This document shows, one piece after another, positions 37,501-52,207 of a DNA stretch of 64,000 nt. Origin of the DNA: Mangifera indica. Taxonomy: Eukaryota; Streptophyta; Magnoliopsida; Sapindales; Anacardiaceae. The stretch spans positions 12,956,668 to 13,020,667 of the forward strand of contig NC_058140.1 in NCBI RefSeq assembly GCF_011075055.1. Direction: 5' to 3'. A program made the position numbers and the translations under genes. Within the stretch, counting starts at the first letter, position 1. Each line of letters starts with the position of its first letter. The notes beneath the pieces were generated by a model. It worked only from the letters and a program-made list of their open reading frames with translations. It did not search any database and was not told the DNA's origin.

Positions 37501-38221
37501 AATTCTCCTAAATGCCTTCAGTTTGTGATTGTTTTGCCTGCAGTAACTTAAGAACAGCATTTAAGGATCCTTACAAACCAGAAGGTGTTTACATGGTTGA
37601 CCCTCTAGCTGACAGATCAAATTCAACAAAGTCCAAACAGCCAGTGAAGGTGCTGTCAGTGGAAGCACTCAGAAACGCCTTAAGGTTTGCATAGATAGCA
37701 TGGGTATATCCACTTAAATGATAATAATTTGTCTCCAATCATTGTGAATGGGTTTGATTAATGTTGTTGAATGATCAGCAATGCAGGTAAAGTGACAACA
37801 AATACACATTCACAAGGAATAAGATTTCTTAATGAAGTTGCAGGTATAAGAATGCAATTCTCACTGCTTTAAGTTGGGTGTGTTTGTTTTGAGCTGACGT
37901 ATATTACTTTGTAGCTTCAGGGAAAATGGCATGTCTACAAAAAACTAGCTTAGACAAAAGGTAAATCGTATACTGGATTAAGCATTAGCCAAAAGTTGTG
38001 TTATGACTGTCAGTTGTGGGTTTCTTTCCATTGAATTGAATTCTTATCTATCATAACTCAGGAAATCATCAACCGTGAAAACAAGTTCATCTGGTGTAGA
38101 CCAAAAGCCAGATACCAAAAGAAAGAAAACTGATGTAGACCAAGCATTGATGGACAAAACTAAGCAGGGAACTGGAAAGATGATTGAATTAAACTATGTC
38201 AGTTCAGACGAAGAAAATTGA
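34575..38221 (+). CDS. MCM10: Minichromosome maintenance protein 10 (MCM10)
   Basis: Replication-initiation factor that binds single-stranded DNA, the MCM2-7 helicase and polymerase alpha. Eleven exons: 34575-34659, 35113-35293, 35616-35690, 35895-36132, 36213-36337, 37270-37303, 37387-37433, 37544-37684, 37779-37843, 37915-37960, 38062-38221. They give 398 aa; the Arabidopsis protein is 396. The N-terminus is SHQEDLDLLLSLQDRVLETP and the OB-fold region follows (about 95-210, with SGCWATVGVL and ISIFLFGDAY). The zinc motif is C219-x9-C229-x11-C241-x2-H244, the family's CCCH pattern, followed by TMRTELKGGNLRTAF and HSQGIRFLNEV. The basic tail ends SSDEEN. Plant MCM10 lacks the long C-terminal domain of metazoans, so this length is normal. 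Intron 5 (about 930 bp) is the longest. Confidence 0.97.
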
Positions 38222-40272
38222 GCATTGCTGTTAATCCTCGCCACCTTGCTGCATCAATGAACTTTTTTTAGAGAAGTAAAATTTTGACAAATTGACTTTT
38301 GTCTTTTATGGTACAAAACCATGCCTTGTCAAGATAAAACTTTGAAGAATTATCTACTGGTGGCTAATCTCTTGGTCAAAGTTTTAAGGACTGCAGATGT
38401 AGTTCAGGATTGGAGGTGTTAGTTATGATGTCAAATTATGGATGGTAATCTGCAGTGGTCAGCACGGATTAGTAGAGGAAGATTATCCTGGCTGTCATTC
38501 TATTTCTTTTAAGAAGACACTGCGCTCTGCAGAGTCATTCAAGATTAATTTAACCCCTTCAAAACAAATGATTGTCCAGCCCAAGAAATTCATTTAGAGA
38601 AAATAAAGAAATGACAAGGTTTAGCATGTCTTCCCATTCTTGTGTTGTATGCAGGAACTGTTTTACAATGTGAAGAATGTCAGGAACTCACCCTTCTCCT
38701 TTTCCTCTTATGATTTATAAACCCCAAAGAAAAAACGGAGAAAAATGATGATGATATAGTCATACCATGACCTACATTTGACTTTTCTTCGGAAAGTTAC
38801 GTGATAATTATCTTGTACATGATGGTAATGTGAACCTGGGCATAGAGATGTATAGCTTAACTCTCTGCAGGTACCAATTTTTAAACATGTTATTGTTTAA
38901 CCTTACATTGGAGCAAAAGAATCCAGAGTACAAATATTTTATCTGTTTTATGTGCCTATTATATTCGGATTAGAATTACATTATTGTTTGAAAATTGAAA
39001 TTCATAGCAGCTGATAGGTAGATTGGAAGAGATCATGGCATCTTATAATGAATCAGGAATAGATATGTTGAGAAGATAGCAGTAGTGAGGTTGGTGATCC
39101 ATGCACATGGAGTTGAGGCTGCTCCATGTGCTGTAGAAATTTTATCCCATTTTTGTTATGTATTTAGTTGGCCTAATTAGTGCACTGGTGAGTTTTTTTT
39201 TTTATTTTATAAAAACAATTAAACAGCTTGTCCATGAAGTAATTGAGTAGAGCATGTTCCTCAACTAAACACATATGGGGCCGAGGCTTTGTTTCCCTAG
39301 AAGGGAAAGTTGCAAATAACATTATTTTTTTATCGGCTAATTGCATATATGCAGCTTGTTAAGGTCTTGTCTAGGTAGTTGGTTTGGTTTGTGAGATTGG
39401 TCATTGGCTGATCATTTTGAGAAAGCAACTTTGATGGTTATACTAATTGTTTGACTTCTGAGGCTACTGCAAGCATGGAATGAATGTAATTACAGGCCTT
39501 TTATCTTATTTATTAGGGGTCGAAGGGTTCACAATAATTGCTATCTGGGTTGTTGCTGTAGTGGACCTAAAAACCATTATTTGCCATTTCTAAAGTTGAT
39601 GACTCCATTTAACCCACCCTTAACTACTCAACAAACCACTTTTTTTTTCCAAAGAATAAAAAATAGCTGGTTCAAGAGTCTCTTTGACTGTGATGGGTCA
39701 AGCAATAACTCAGAAAGCCAGATCATGTTAACTAAATTATCTCAATTTGAAAGCCAATGACTCCCCACATATTAACTCTTCTTTATCTTTGCTTCATGAA
39801 GAAGGCTGTCTCACCCACCCATGACCCACCCACCCACCCACCTCCTGCTCGTAGGAATCACTATTTCTGGCAAATTTTATTACCATCCTTCTCATCATCA
39901 AAATCGACACAAATTACTATGCAATTTCTCGCCATATTTAAGGCTTCAATGTCCTTCAGCTCTTCTGATAAAGGACCCATCTTCTTTATTACCCAACAGA
40001 AAATTTTAATGCATTTTTTAAGGTTGTGAGGTTTGTGGTGTCACTCACTCCATCTTGACTTAAAATTTTAAAATCACCCGCTTAATCGCTATTTGGAAGA
40101 ATTTTAAACAGTGTTTTGTTTTGGTTGGTGATTATTCCTCCTAATCTACTAGATTAATAATAGGCTTATATTATATATATGAAATTGTTAATAATATATC
40201 AGGACATTGGCATTGGGGTTCTAAAAAATAATTTATACCCACATGTGGGATTTCCTCTTCTTGCGTTAAATA
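38222..40272. other. Intergenic region after MCM10
   Basis: The 3' UTR of MCM10 probably takes the first few hundred bases. The rest is mixed-composition DNA without a recognised gene. A short C-rich (CCCA)n microsatellite lies near 39815-39842. Two overlapping open frames at 39757-40029 span it and have no resemblance to known proteins. Confidence 0.5.
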
Positions 40273-41322
40273 AGGCAGGAGACTCAATTTTAACCGTGGT
40301 TTAGTGTTGTTTCAAATTCTTATCTATTAAGTTTTAAAAATTTAAATATTTATTTATTATCTAATTTTTATTAAATTTTATTATTAGTGTAAAGTGTACA
40401 AATATTATTTAATAATTTTTTTTTAAATAAAAAATTATCTCAATTTTTTACCCTAATTTAAAAAACTGATAATTTTTTCTTAACTTGGTTTTAAAAGTTA
40501 CTTTTTCCTCCATTATATAGGGTTTCCATCTTTTTTCTATTTGCAGTCACCTTCTGGACTTTTGAAAAGTTTAGTTTAACCTCCCTTCAATTTCAAATTA
40601 TTCAAAAATTTTGCGTACTCTCCTTTTGTCTTTGATATCTTCCTTTTTCTGAGATTGAGCCAACATCAGCCTTACCTTCTCTCTGGTGCTCAAGCTATCC
40701 ACTGGTGACAACGCAACACGATTTCTCCTCTCTCTAACTTCGAGTATGATAGGAAGGGATGTTGGAAACATAGACAACAGAGGGAGATGTTGTCACTGAA
40801 TAGGAGAATCAGCGAGGAAAACTTAGACTTTGTGCAGAGGAGATGCACGACGAACCTGAGAGAAAAGAAATCATGTCACATTATCGCTAGATGATAGCTC
40901 GAAGGTCAGAGAGAAGACAAGGTCGACGTCAGCTTGGTCTCAAGTAAAGGAGGATATCAAAGATAGAGGGAGAGAATATCATATTTTTGAGTAATCTGAA
41001 GTTGAAGAGTGAGTTAAATTGAATTTTTCAAAAGTCTTGGGGGCAATTAAAATGAGAAAAGGTGAAAACCTTAAATGGTGAGAAAAAAGTAACATTTTAA
41101 AACTAAATTAGAGAAAAACATTATCAGTTTTCAAAATTAATATGAAAAAAAAGAGATAATTGTTTATTTTTACATAAAATTATTAAATAATATTTTTACT
41201 TTTTACATTAATAACTAAATTATAAAAAATTGGATGACGAATAAATAATTAAATTTTTGAAACTTAAAATATAGAAATTTGAAAATACACTAGCCATTGA
41301 TTAGGAGTAAGTCCTTCGGCCT
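40273..41322. mobile_element. Long-TIR fold-back element (Mutator-like MITE), copy 2
   Basis: The arms pair over about 300 bases. Left TTCAAATTCTTATCTATTAAG to TTAGTGTAAAGT corresponds to the inverse of right ACTTTTTACATTAATAAC to TATAGAAATTTGAA. Inner pairs include TAGGGTTTCCATC and CTTTTGAAAAGTTTAG. The ends AGGCAGGAG (left) and AGGCCGAAGGAC (right, inward) resemble the GGCCAAAGGAC end of the 56988 copy. GTTAAATA directly flanks both sides (40265-40272 and 41323-41330), consistent with a target duplication. No transposase; the centre carries GTCGACG/CTCGAAGG-type sequence. Confidence 0.8.
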
Positions 41323-44469
<3,147 letters not shown>

Positions 44470-45682
44470 TTCTTCAAAATAATTGTTCTATGGACGAAGC
44501 ATAACCAGTTAGCTGTTTTATCCTTCTTCTCACCCTCGTTGTTTTTCTCGTCTTTTCCCTCCTGAAGGAAGAAGCCGACTGAGGTTTATAGTCTCAACTG
44601 ACTGAACTAGGGGGCTACATAGAAGCATCATATCTTGTATTTTCCACTTTCTGGGTTGTGTTTCAGTTTGTATATTAATAATTCACATTGTGTTTGTTAA
44701 CATGCATACCTCTTTGCTTCTTTAGGTCTAATATGATGTTTTAGTATCTGATTCTGATTGAGTACGATTTAAGAAACTTAAATATATTATCTTTGGCTTG
44801 AAGCTTTAATGTTGAATTTACTTGGCTAAATAGTGGCATTTTTATCATGTGCCTTTCCTTGAGGCTGCAGGAGAATGAGAAAGAGAAAGCCATTATAAAG
44901 ACGGAAGGATATTATGGGTCTGTAGAATATTTTTGGTGGTAGATTATCGTATTCACTTACTTTTTATAGGGTTTTTAAATAAAAAATCTGTGATGCCCTT
45001 CTACATCCGTCAGTTTCATACCTTTCCAAGATTCTCAAAAAATGAACTGTTCTAGCTAATTAGCTGAGCACGAATATTTTTCTTTTTCGGATTGTTGGTT
45101 GTCAAGCAGCTGTCAATATGGTGACTTCCAGGAAGGTATGTTGCAGGAACCTCAGCCATTCAATGAAAGTAACCTTGATATTAAAATCAGAATTAAAATT
45201 AAGAATCCAGTGTTCGTATGACTAACGTCTCATTACCAAACTATCACTTTACATATGATTTTTATTTAGTATTTATTATTGTTGATTTGCATCTTTTCAA
45301 TGGTATGCATATTCCTGGAAAGAAATGGCTGACCCAGAAAAAGAGAACAGGAATGGGAATGAATTGACTTCGTTTCTATGGTCTAACGGACACTGTAGCA
45401 AATAATTTTCGAGTTTTTTTAACATTTATGAAACTCCATGATTCTTTACTTGTTGCCTTTTTGTTTCTCTGGAATTTATACCATGCCCACTTGCCTGAAA
45501 AGAATTGGTGGACCTCTGCAATTCAGACTCATCTTCTTCATAACCTGCATTTTCACCATTAAATACACCTCCATGCGCCTCACCGTGCATGCATAGATTT
45601 GGTTCCTTTCTTTCAACGCCATTCTACCTCTTGATAATCCAAATTTAGAGTCTCAGATCATCTTAACACTGCTATTGCTTTG
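44470..45682. other. Spacer between the ROP and E2 genes
   Basis: About 1.2 kb separates the ROP stop from the E2 start on the same strand. It holds the ROP 3' UTR, then promoter and leader of the E2 gene. I see no open frame with homology and no repeat structure. Confidence 0.5.
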
Positions 45683-46497
<815 letters not shown>

Positions 46498-47310
46498 AGC
46501 TTAAACCCTGACATATACCAAGATTTTACTCTTTCCTTCTCTGTCTGTAGGTTTTTCCATCATTTTGCTCAGCTATTAATCGGACTCAAGTTTGCTATAT
46601 TACATGAAGTAGTATACCGAGGTCAGGACTTGTGTAATCTGAAAGTCTCATCTCAGAATAAATGCTTGACCACTTTGGTTTTGTACTTAATCCTGATAAA
46701 TTTCAAGTTTGGTTTGCATTTAAATAACTATAATATTACTGAAACGCTTGTAATAATTTCTTATTTATTTATTTATCATCTTATTTTGAAAAGGTGTATC
46801 GAATCCATTTTCTAAGAACTTCGAATGTTGATGTTCAAATTAAAAATATGATACTTGAATGAATAAATAAAAGAAAACTTGGCTCTGGCACTTGGGATTC
46901 TGTTAACATTTTGGTGCCTAAGCATATGCTAAGAACACATCAAAGTCTTCCCCTGCATGGAATCATTGATTATTTCACAGGTTTTCATGATCAATGTATG
47001 ACTGAAACAATGCAATTTTTAGGCTCCAATTGACTAGAAATCTTCTGCAGTGCATGAAAATTGTGTGAAACCCATCACCGTTCTAATCTGAACAAGATTC
47101 GATCTTGAACATCTCTTTTACAAGCATAGAAAATCTAACTGAAATAACCAGTACATGATAATTCCTGGAATTGTGCTTGTGCTTTGCTTTCTCCAAGTTA
47201 ACTTTTCACCATTTACTCTCAAGCCCATCTAGATTGAGCTTCTGATGATGCTCAATCCAAATTACAACCAAAATCATAGCCCGATTCTCTCGCTCTTGAA
47301 ATTCCTCTTG
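46498..47310. other. Region downstream of the E2 gene
   Basis: 3' UTR to about 46680, then unremarkable AT-rich intergenic DNA. No gene or clear repeat. Confidence 0.45.
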
Positions 47311-48140
47311 ACTAATTTACATTATCCTATCTCAAGTTTGGCCTTAAAACACTTTTCTATTCCTAATTGATATAATTAATACTTTTCTATCTAAAATTAA
47401 ACATAAATAATATTTTCACCCAAAATTAAACTTTTTTAATAAAACATCAATATTATAAAGTAAAATTATTATTTTATCTCCTCTATTTTTTCTTCAAAAT
47501 TATCATATGGTTCTAAATTTAAAGCTTAAAAAAAAAATACAAACTAAACTTTTAAATATTCAAATTATGTAAGAATCTTTTTATTTTCATTTCCTTTCAT
47601 TCTCATTCTTTCTTCTCCGATTCCGATAAATAAATGTGTCTTTGTTATAAAATTGTATATTAGAAGATAAATTATGGTTTTTGAAAATTTTAGGGGGTTA
47701 TTGAAAATTTATAAAAAAGTTTGTGGGTTTATTAGGAAATTTTGAAATATCAATCTACTCTTAATTGTTTCAAAAATAACAATTACATCATCAAAGAATT
47801 AAACATAATGCAACAAATTATAAATGTGAATATTATATTACAACTATTGCGACCATATAGTAGTTTCAAAATATATGAGATTTTAAAAAAATTTCAAAGA
47901 TTAATTTGTGATTTTTTAAACATTTTAAAGATTAAATTCTCATATTTGAGTATGACAGAAAATTGTTGTTTCTTTTATTTTTTTAATTAATAGATAATAA
48001 AATTACTATTTTGCCCTTAAACCATTAGTGTTTTTTTTTAGCGAAGTTTGATTTTAGGAGGGAACACATTATTGATACTATCTAGGGATTAGAAAAAAAA
48101 AATTTAAGCCAATTCTTGGGCTGGAAAATGTCATTTACTC
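47311..48140. mobile_element. Diverged fold-back element (second group), copy 2
   Basis: The left end (ACTAATTTACATTATCC, CTCAAGTTTGGCCTTAAAACAC, TTCTATTCCTAAT) pairs with the inverted right end (AGTAAATGACATTTTCCAGCCC, AAGAATTGGCTTAAA, TTCTAATCCCTA). The interior is strongly AT-rich, with pairing blocks TATTATTTTATCTCC and TAATAAAATTACTATTTTGCCC. CCTCTT occurs just outside both ends. Similar termini to 15155-16120. The open frame at 47742-47990 is internal and not protein-like. Confidence 0.55.
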
Positions 48141-48551
48141 CTACCTCTTTATCAAGACTTTTCAATTCAAGTCTTGAATTTGTCTTTGCTTTTCAAAATA
48201 TCATGATAACTTTTTCATTGTTATCTTTCAATACCCATTTTCCTTAACTTGTGCACTCACAAATTCTGATAAACTGGTAAGCTAATTTATATCTACATGT
48301 TAAGCTAAAAGTTTCAGTCAAATTGAGGCACTTCTCTTCAACCAAGCAATTGACATCCTTCTTAACCTGTATGTTATAAACAAGTAATTTATTAATTAGG
48401 TTAATGTTAATTTATTATTGTATTAGTTATTGTGGCCCATCAGTAAGTCAATGAAAGTATTAAATCTTCCTAAACATTCCTTTCAGGACACCTCAAGTCA
48501 TCAATTTATTAAAATATACCATCATCCAAGAAATTCAGAACTCCATCTTCC

Positions 48552-48950
48552 TCCATTTTACTTTGGCAGGACTCCATGCCTTCTGTTTTGACATTCCATC
48601 TATCTTTTTCAGGTCCAAATAGCCCCTTTCTTCTGGGTTTAGGTTGATTTTGCAATACCAACCACAATATCTTGTATTTGACAGTGTAACAGCTTCAGCC
48701 ATCCCCACAATATTTTTCTAAGCTGCAGACCACTTAGATAGAAATAAATCCATTTTACTTTGGCAGGACTCCATGCCTTCTGTTTTGACATTCCATCTAT
48801 CTTTTTCAGGTCAAAATAGCCCCTTTCTTCTGGGTTTAGGTTGATTTTGCAATACCAACCACAATATCTTGTATTTGACAGTGTAACAGCTTCAGCCATC
48901 CCCACAATATTTTTATAAGCTGCAGACCACTTAGATAGAAATAAATCCAT
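48552..48950. repeat. Perfectly phased 197-bp tandem duplication
   Basis: TCCATTTTACTTTGGCAGGA starts at 48552 and again at 48749. The two 197-bp copies differ at only a few bases (for example TCCAAAT/TCAAAAT and TTTTTCTAA/TTTTTATAA), so the duplication is recent. On the minus strand each copy reads through as a peptide with CKINLNPEERGYFDLKKIDG. The open frame at 48639-48950 contains it once in frame and once frame-shifted. I do not recognise the peptide; it may be a captured exon fragment. Confidence 0.9.
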
Positions 48951-50858
48951 CTAAAATCACAGTTTCTGCATCATAATTTATATTTTAAAATCTGCAGGGA
49001 CTTTTCCTTTTTCTTTTGAATCCCTTCAGCTTAGAGACTTGAAAATTAATTATCTAACAGTATCGACTTCATAACACATGTATCATGTCCTCCGATAAAT
49101 TAATTAGGTCAATCAATTACAAAAAATGACAAAGCAACCGCAAACAAAAATATAATATTTATGTGGAAAACCTGCTAGTGTAAAGGGAAAAAACAAACAT
49201 ATCAAATTCTGAATTAAATTCATTATCAAGAAAAACCAGATGTATTTACTTTCAAATAAATTATGAATTGAGATCAATAATTAAGAAATACCCAATTTAT
49301 TTCTCTAATTAGAACCTCACAATTCTATGTGATTATAGATCAATACAAGAAAAATAATCGTTCAAACCTGATATCTTAATAATATCCCGTGATTAATCAA
49401 AGAACAAGAGAAAATCTGTCACGTTCTTTCTTTGATTTGCTGGGAAAGAACAACAAATTTTCTCCTATACCCCTTATTTGATTTTCTTTCTTTGATATCA
49501 ACTATGCGACGTCTCAGAGTTTACAGGGAGCAGACCCTTTTTCATTTTCCAGAAACTGAAGAAATTGAAAAAGCTTATCCAAAACCCAGAAAATTTTTCC
49601 TGGAGTCACCATCAGTCTGCCACTTTCGGTTAGCTCTGTTGCTCAACTACCGAATCGCAGTGGTTGATACATCAAATATGCTTAGCCAAATTGCATATGA
49701 TTTCCGCAATAAGAAAAGCAAACTAATGACTTAATTACTTATGGTTCTGCAAACTTTACAGGTCTCCATGTTGATCATTCAATATGATGAAAATATTCTG
49801 ATCAAATAGTTCCAGGCTAGCTGATGCACCTGGATATATTTATTTTATGAAGAGCAGGTGGGCAGCAAGCCTTACATTTTACCTCATGATTACTCTGCCA
49901 TTTTTGTCTTCTCGTTTTTGTTTTTGTAAATCATGTTGCCATATTGTAGAATAGCACCACTTAAACTGCCACGCATGTGCATGGTGGTGTTTGGGACCAG
50001 CAGCAGCCTGCTTTTTCTTACCTTGTTTAGTTGTCAAGATAATTGCTTTTTGTGGGTCGACCCGAATTGAGCTGAATTCAAACGTAACTACGTTTGAAAA
50101 ATGTTAAGCTCGAGTTCATCAAACTGTCTTTAAAATTATTTGAGCTCAGACTACTTGATAGGAGTCAAATTCTCCTTGAGTTCAAATTAAGTCGAGTTTT
50201 GAGTTTGATTTAATACTATAACTAAAAAAAATACACTAAAATAAAATTATTTTAATATGTATTGATCAAAACGATATTGTTTTAATATATTTTTAACGAA
50301 TTTTTCTAGGCTGACAAGTTGAACATCTCTCATACTTGAACTCAAAAAATATTTAATTTTCAAGCTTAAGTTTAAATTCAAGTTTGCTTGAACTCATTTC
50401 AAATTCATTAAAACCAAATTTATTTTCGAGCTCAAATAAACTCAATTCAAATCCAATCCTAATCATTCATCCAATTTACAAAACATCAAAAACTTTCTCA
50501 ATGCAAAATTCTTGAAATAAACAGTCAAAGATATTAAATTATAAAAAGGTTGCTTACATAATTTTACACGTAATTAAGATATATTATAATATAATTAAAA
50601 ATTATTTAATCATATATTAATATATTATTATTTATATATAAAATTATATAAATTATTTATATAAATAATATTATTTAATAAATTAACCCGTGAATTTAGG
50701 TTAATTAACGAAAGAAAATAACATAATAAATCCATATAAAACCGATTTTTCAAAATAGGAACAAGACAAAATATGATATTTACACGTGTCACTGCCTGTT
50801 AATATGATGACGTGTTTACATGTGGGGTAAAGGAGTCAAACTATACAGGAGTCGGTAG
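48951..50858. other. Intergenic DNA with an old MITE near 50060-50465
   Basis: No supported gene. An open frame at 49432-49734 shows no recognisable domain. About 50060-50465 is rich in GAGCTC and CTCGAGTT words and is related to the MITE at 8273-8668; it shares an internal AAAATAAAATTATTTTAATATGTATTG-like core with that element. Its ends are too diverged to define a target duplication. Confidence 0.5.
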
Positions 50859-50986
50859 CATCAAAAGTTTTTTTTATTTATGAAATTATAAAGTCTAATT
50901 ATTTTTTAAATTAAATATTTACTTGGTGCTTGTCTCGTCCGACCCGCAACAACCGGTAGTAAAACTGACCGGATATCACAAGTTTC
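50859..50986. repeat. 128-bp dispersed direct repeat, copy 1
   Basis: CATCAAAAG through GATATCACAAGTTTC, including ATTTACTTGGTGCTTGTC and CCGACCCGCAACAA. It is repeated in the same orientation at 51736-51865. The two copies are about 93% alike by eye. Confidence 0.85.
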
Positions 50987-51201
50987 CCGCGAAATTTACC
51001 GGTGTTTTAACTGTCTGAAACAAAGTAAGCTCAAGCCTCAGCCCACTAGAAAATCTTCTTACATTTAATGGAAAATTTTTTTTTTTTGCCGGCACTTTCT
51101 TCCCACTAATTCCCTTTCTTTTTTTAAGTAAACCCATTTGCCCTTTTAATCTTCTTTCGTCATTAAAGCATAATGTTTTTATTTTTTAAATAATTTCTTT
51201 T

Positions 51202-51355
51202 CAATAAAATTATATATACAAATTTTTTATACATAATTTAAATATATAAAAAATACATCATTATATAATTAAATAATTTTAAATTAAAAATAAAATAATA
51301 TTTAATCATATAAATATATCAAATATAAATTATATATAATATATGATATTGCTCA
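51202..51355. repeat. Palindromic AT-rich MITE, copy E
   Basis: TCAATAAAATTATATATACA at the left, centre TAAATAATTTTAAATTAAAAATAAAATAA, and TTATATATAATATATGATATTG at the right. It belongs to the same family as copies A to D and lies between the two direct repeats upstream of the kinase gene. Confidence 0.5.
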
Positions 51356-51735
51356 TTTCTTTAACCTTCTCTAAATTTTAATACAATTTCTCAGTTGTTA
51401 AATATTAGTTGCAGTAGGTAGGGTGATGAGGTTTGGCGGCAATTTCATTTAAAAAATGGAGAGTAACAATGATATCTGAACTTTGGTACAATTTACTTGT
51501 CTTTTAACGTTTAACTTTTTTTTATAACAAAGATTTTTACCTAAATTGATTGTTTATCAGAGAGGATCAATTATATCGAATTAATTAAATTATAAAACTG
51601 TTGTATTAATTAACCTACTTCGATTCATGTAATCATAATTAATAATATATAATTTATTTTTAGAAAGATTTAAAATATAATATGAATTTTAAAAGATGTC
51701 AAACAATGAAAATTTTATAGAAAATTAAGGCATGC

Positions 51736-51865
51736 CATCAAAAGATTTTTTTTTATTTATGAAATTATAAAGTCTAATTATTTTTTAAATTAAATATTTA
51801 CTTGGTGCTTGTCCCATCCGACCCGCAACAAGCGGTGGTAAAACTGACTAGATATCACAAGTTTC
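51736..51865. repeat. 128-bp dispersed direct repeat, copy 2
   Basis: Second copy of the segment at 50859-50986, about 340 bp upstream of the kinase start codon. The TTTCCCGC that follows copy 1 is TTTCTTGA here. Confidence 0.85.
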
Positions 51866-52207
51866 TTGATTCAAAGTATTTGATGACCGGAAGTAAAATT
51901 AAATATTCTTGATGAGTTTCTGTTTTCTTTGTTCAATTCAAAAAGGAAAGATTTTGTGGGATTTTTTTTAAAGTTTGATTTAAAGATTATAAATGCTGGC
52001 TGAGCCTGAAAGTGTTGGGCAATTGGACTAAATGGTGAAGTTTTAGATTTCTTAGTAATTCTTCTTGTTGCAGTGCATGAGATGATCGTTTTGAGAACTG
52101 GGGAGATTGTTGGTAAGGGAAAGTGTTCAGATTATCTGCAAATTGGAGGATAGACATTTGGTTATGTGAGTGATTTGTGAAGAGAAAAAAAAAAAGGAAT
52201 AAAAACA

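Noticed and set aside
48639..48950. 103-codon minus-strand open frame
   Set aside because: It is produced by the 197-bp tandem duplication read in two different frames. The two halves are the same DNA, so it is not a coherent protein.
49432..49734. 100-codon plus-strand frame
   Set aside because: No family recognised; surrounded by AT-rich intergenic DNA with no neighbouring exon.
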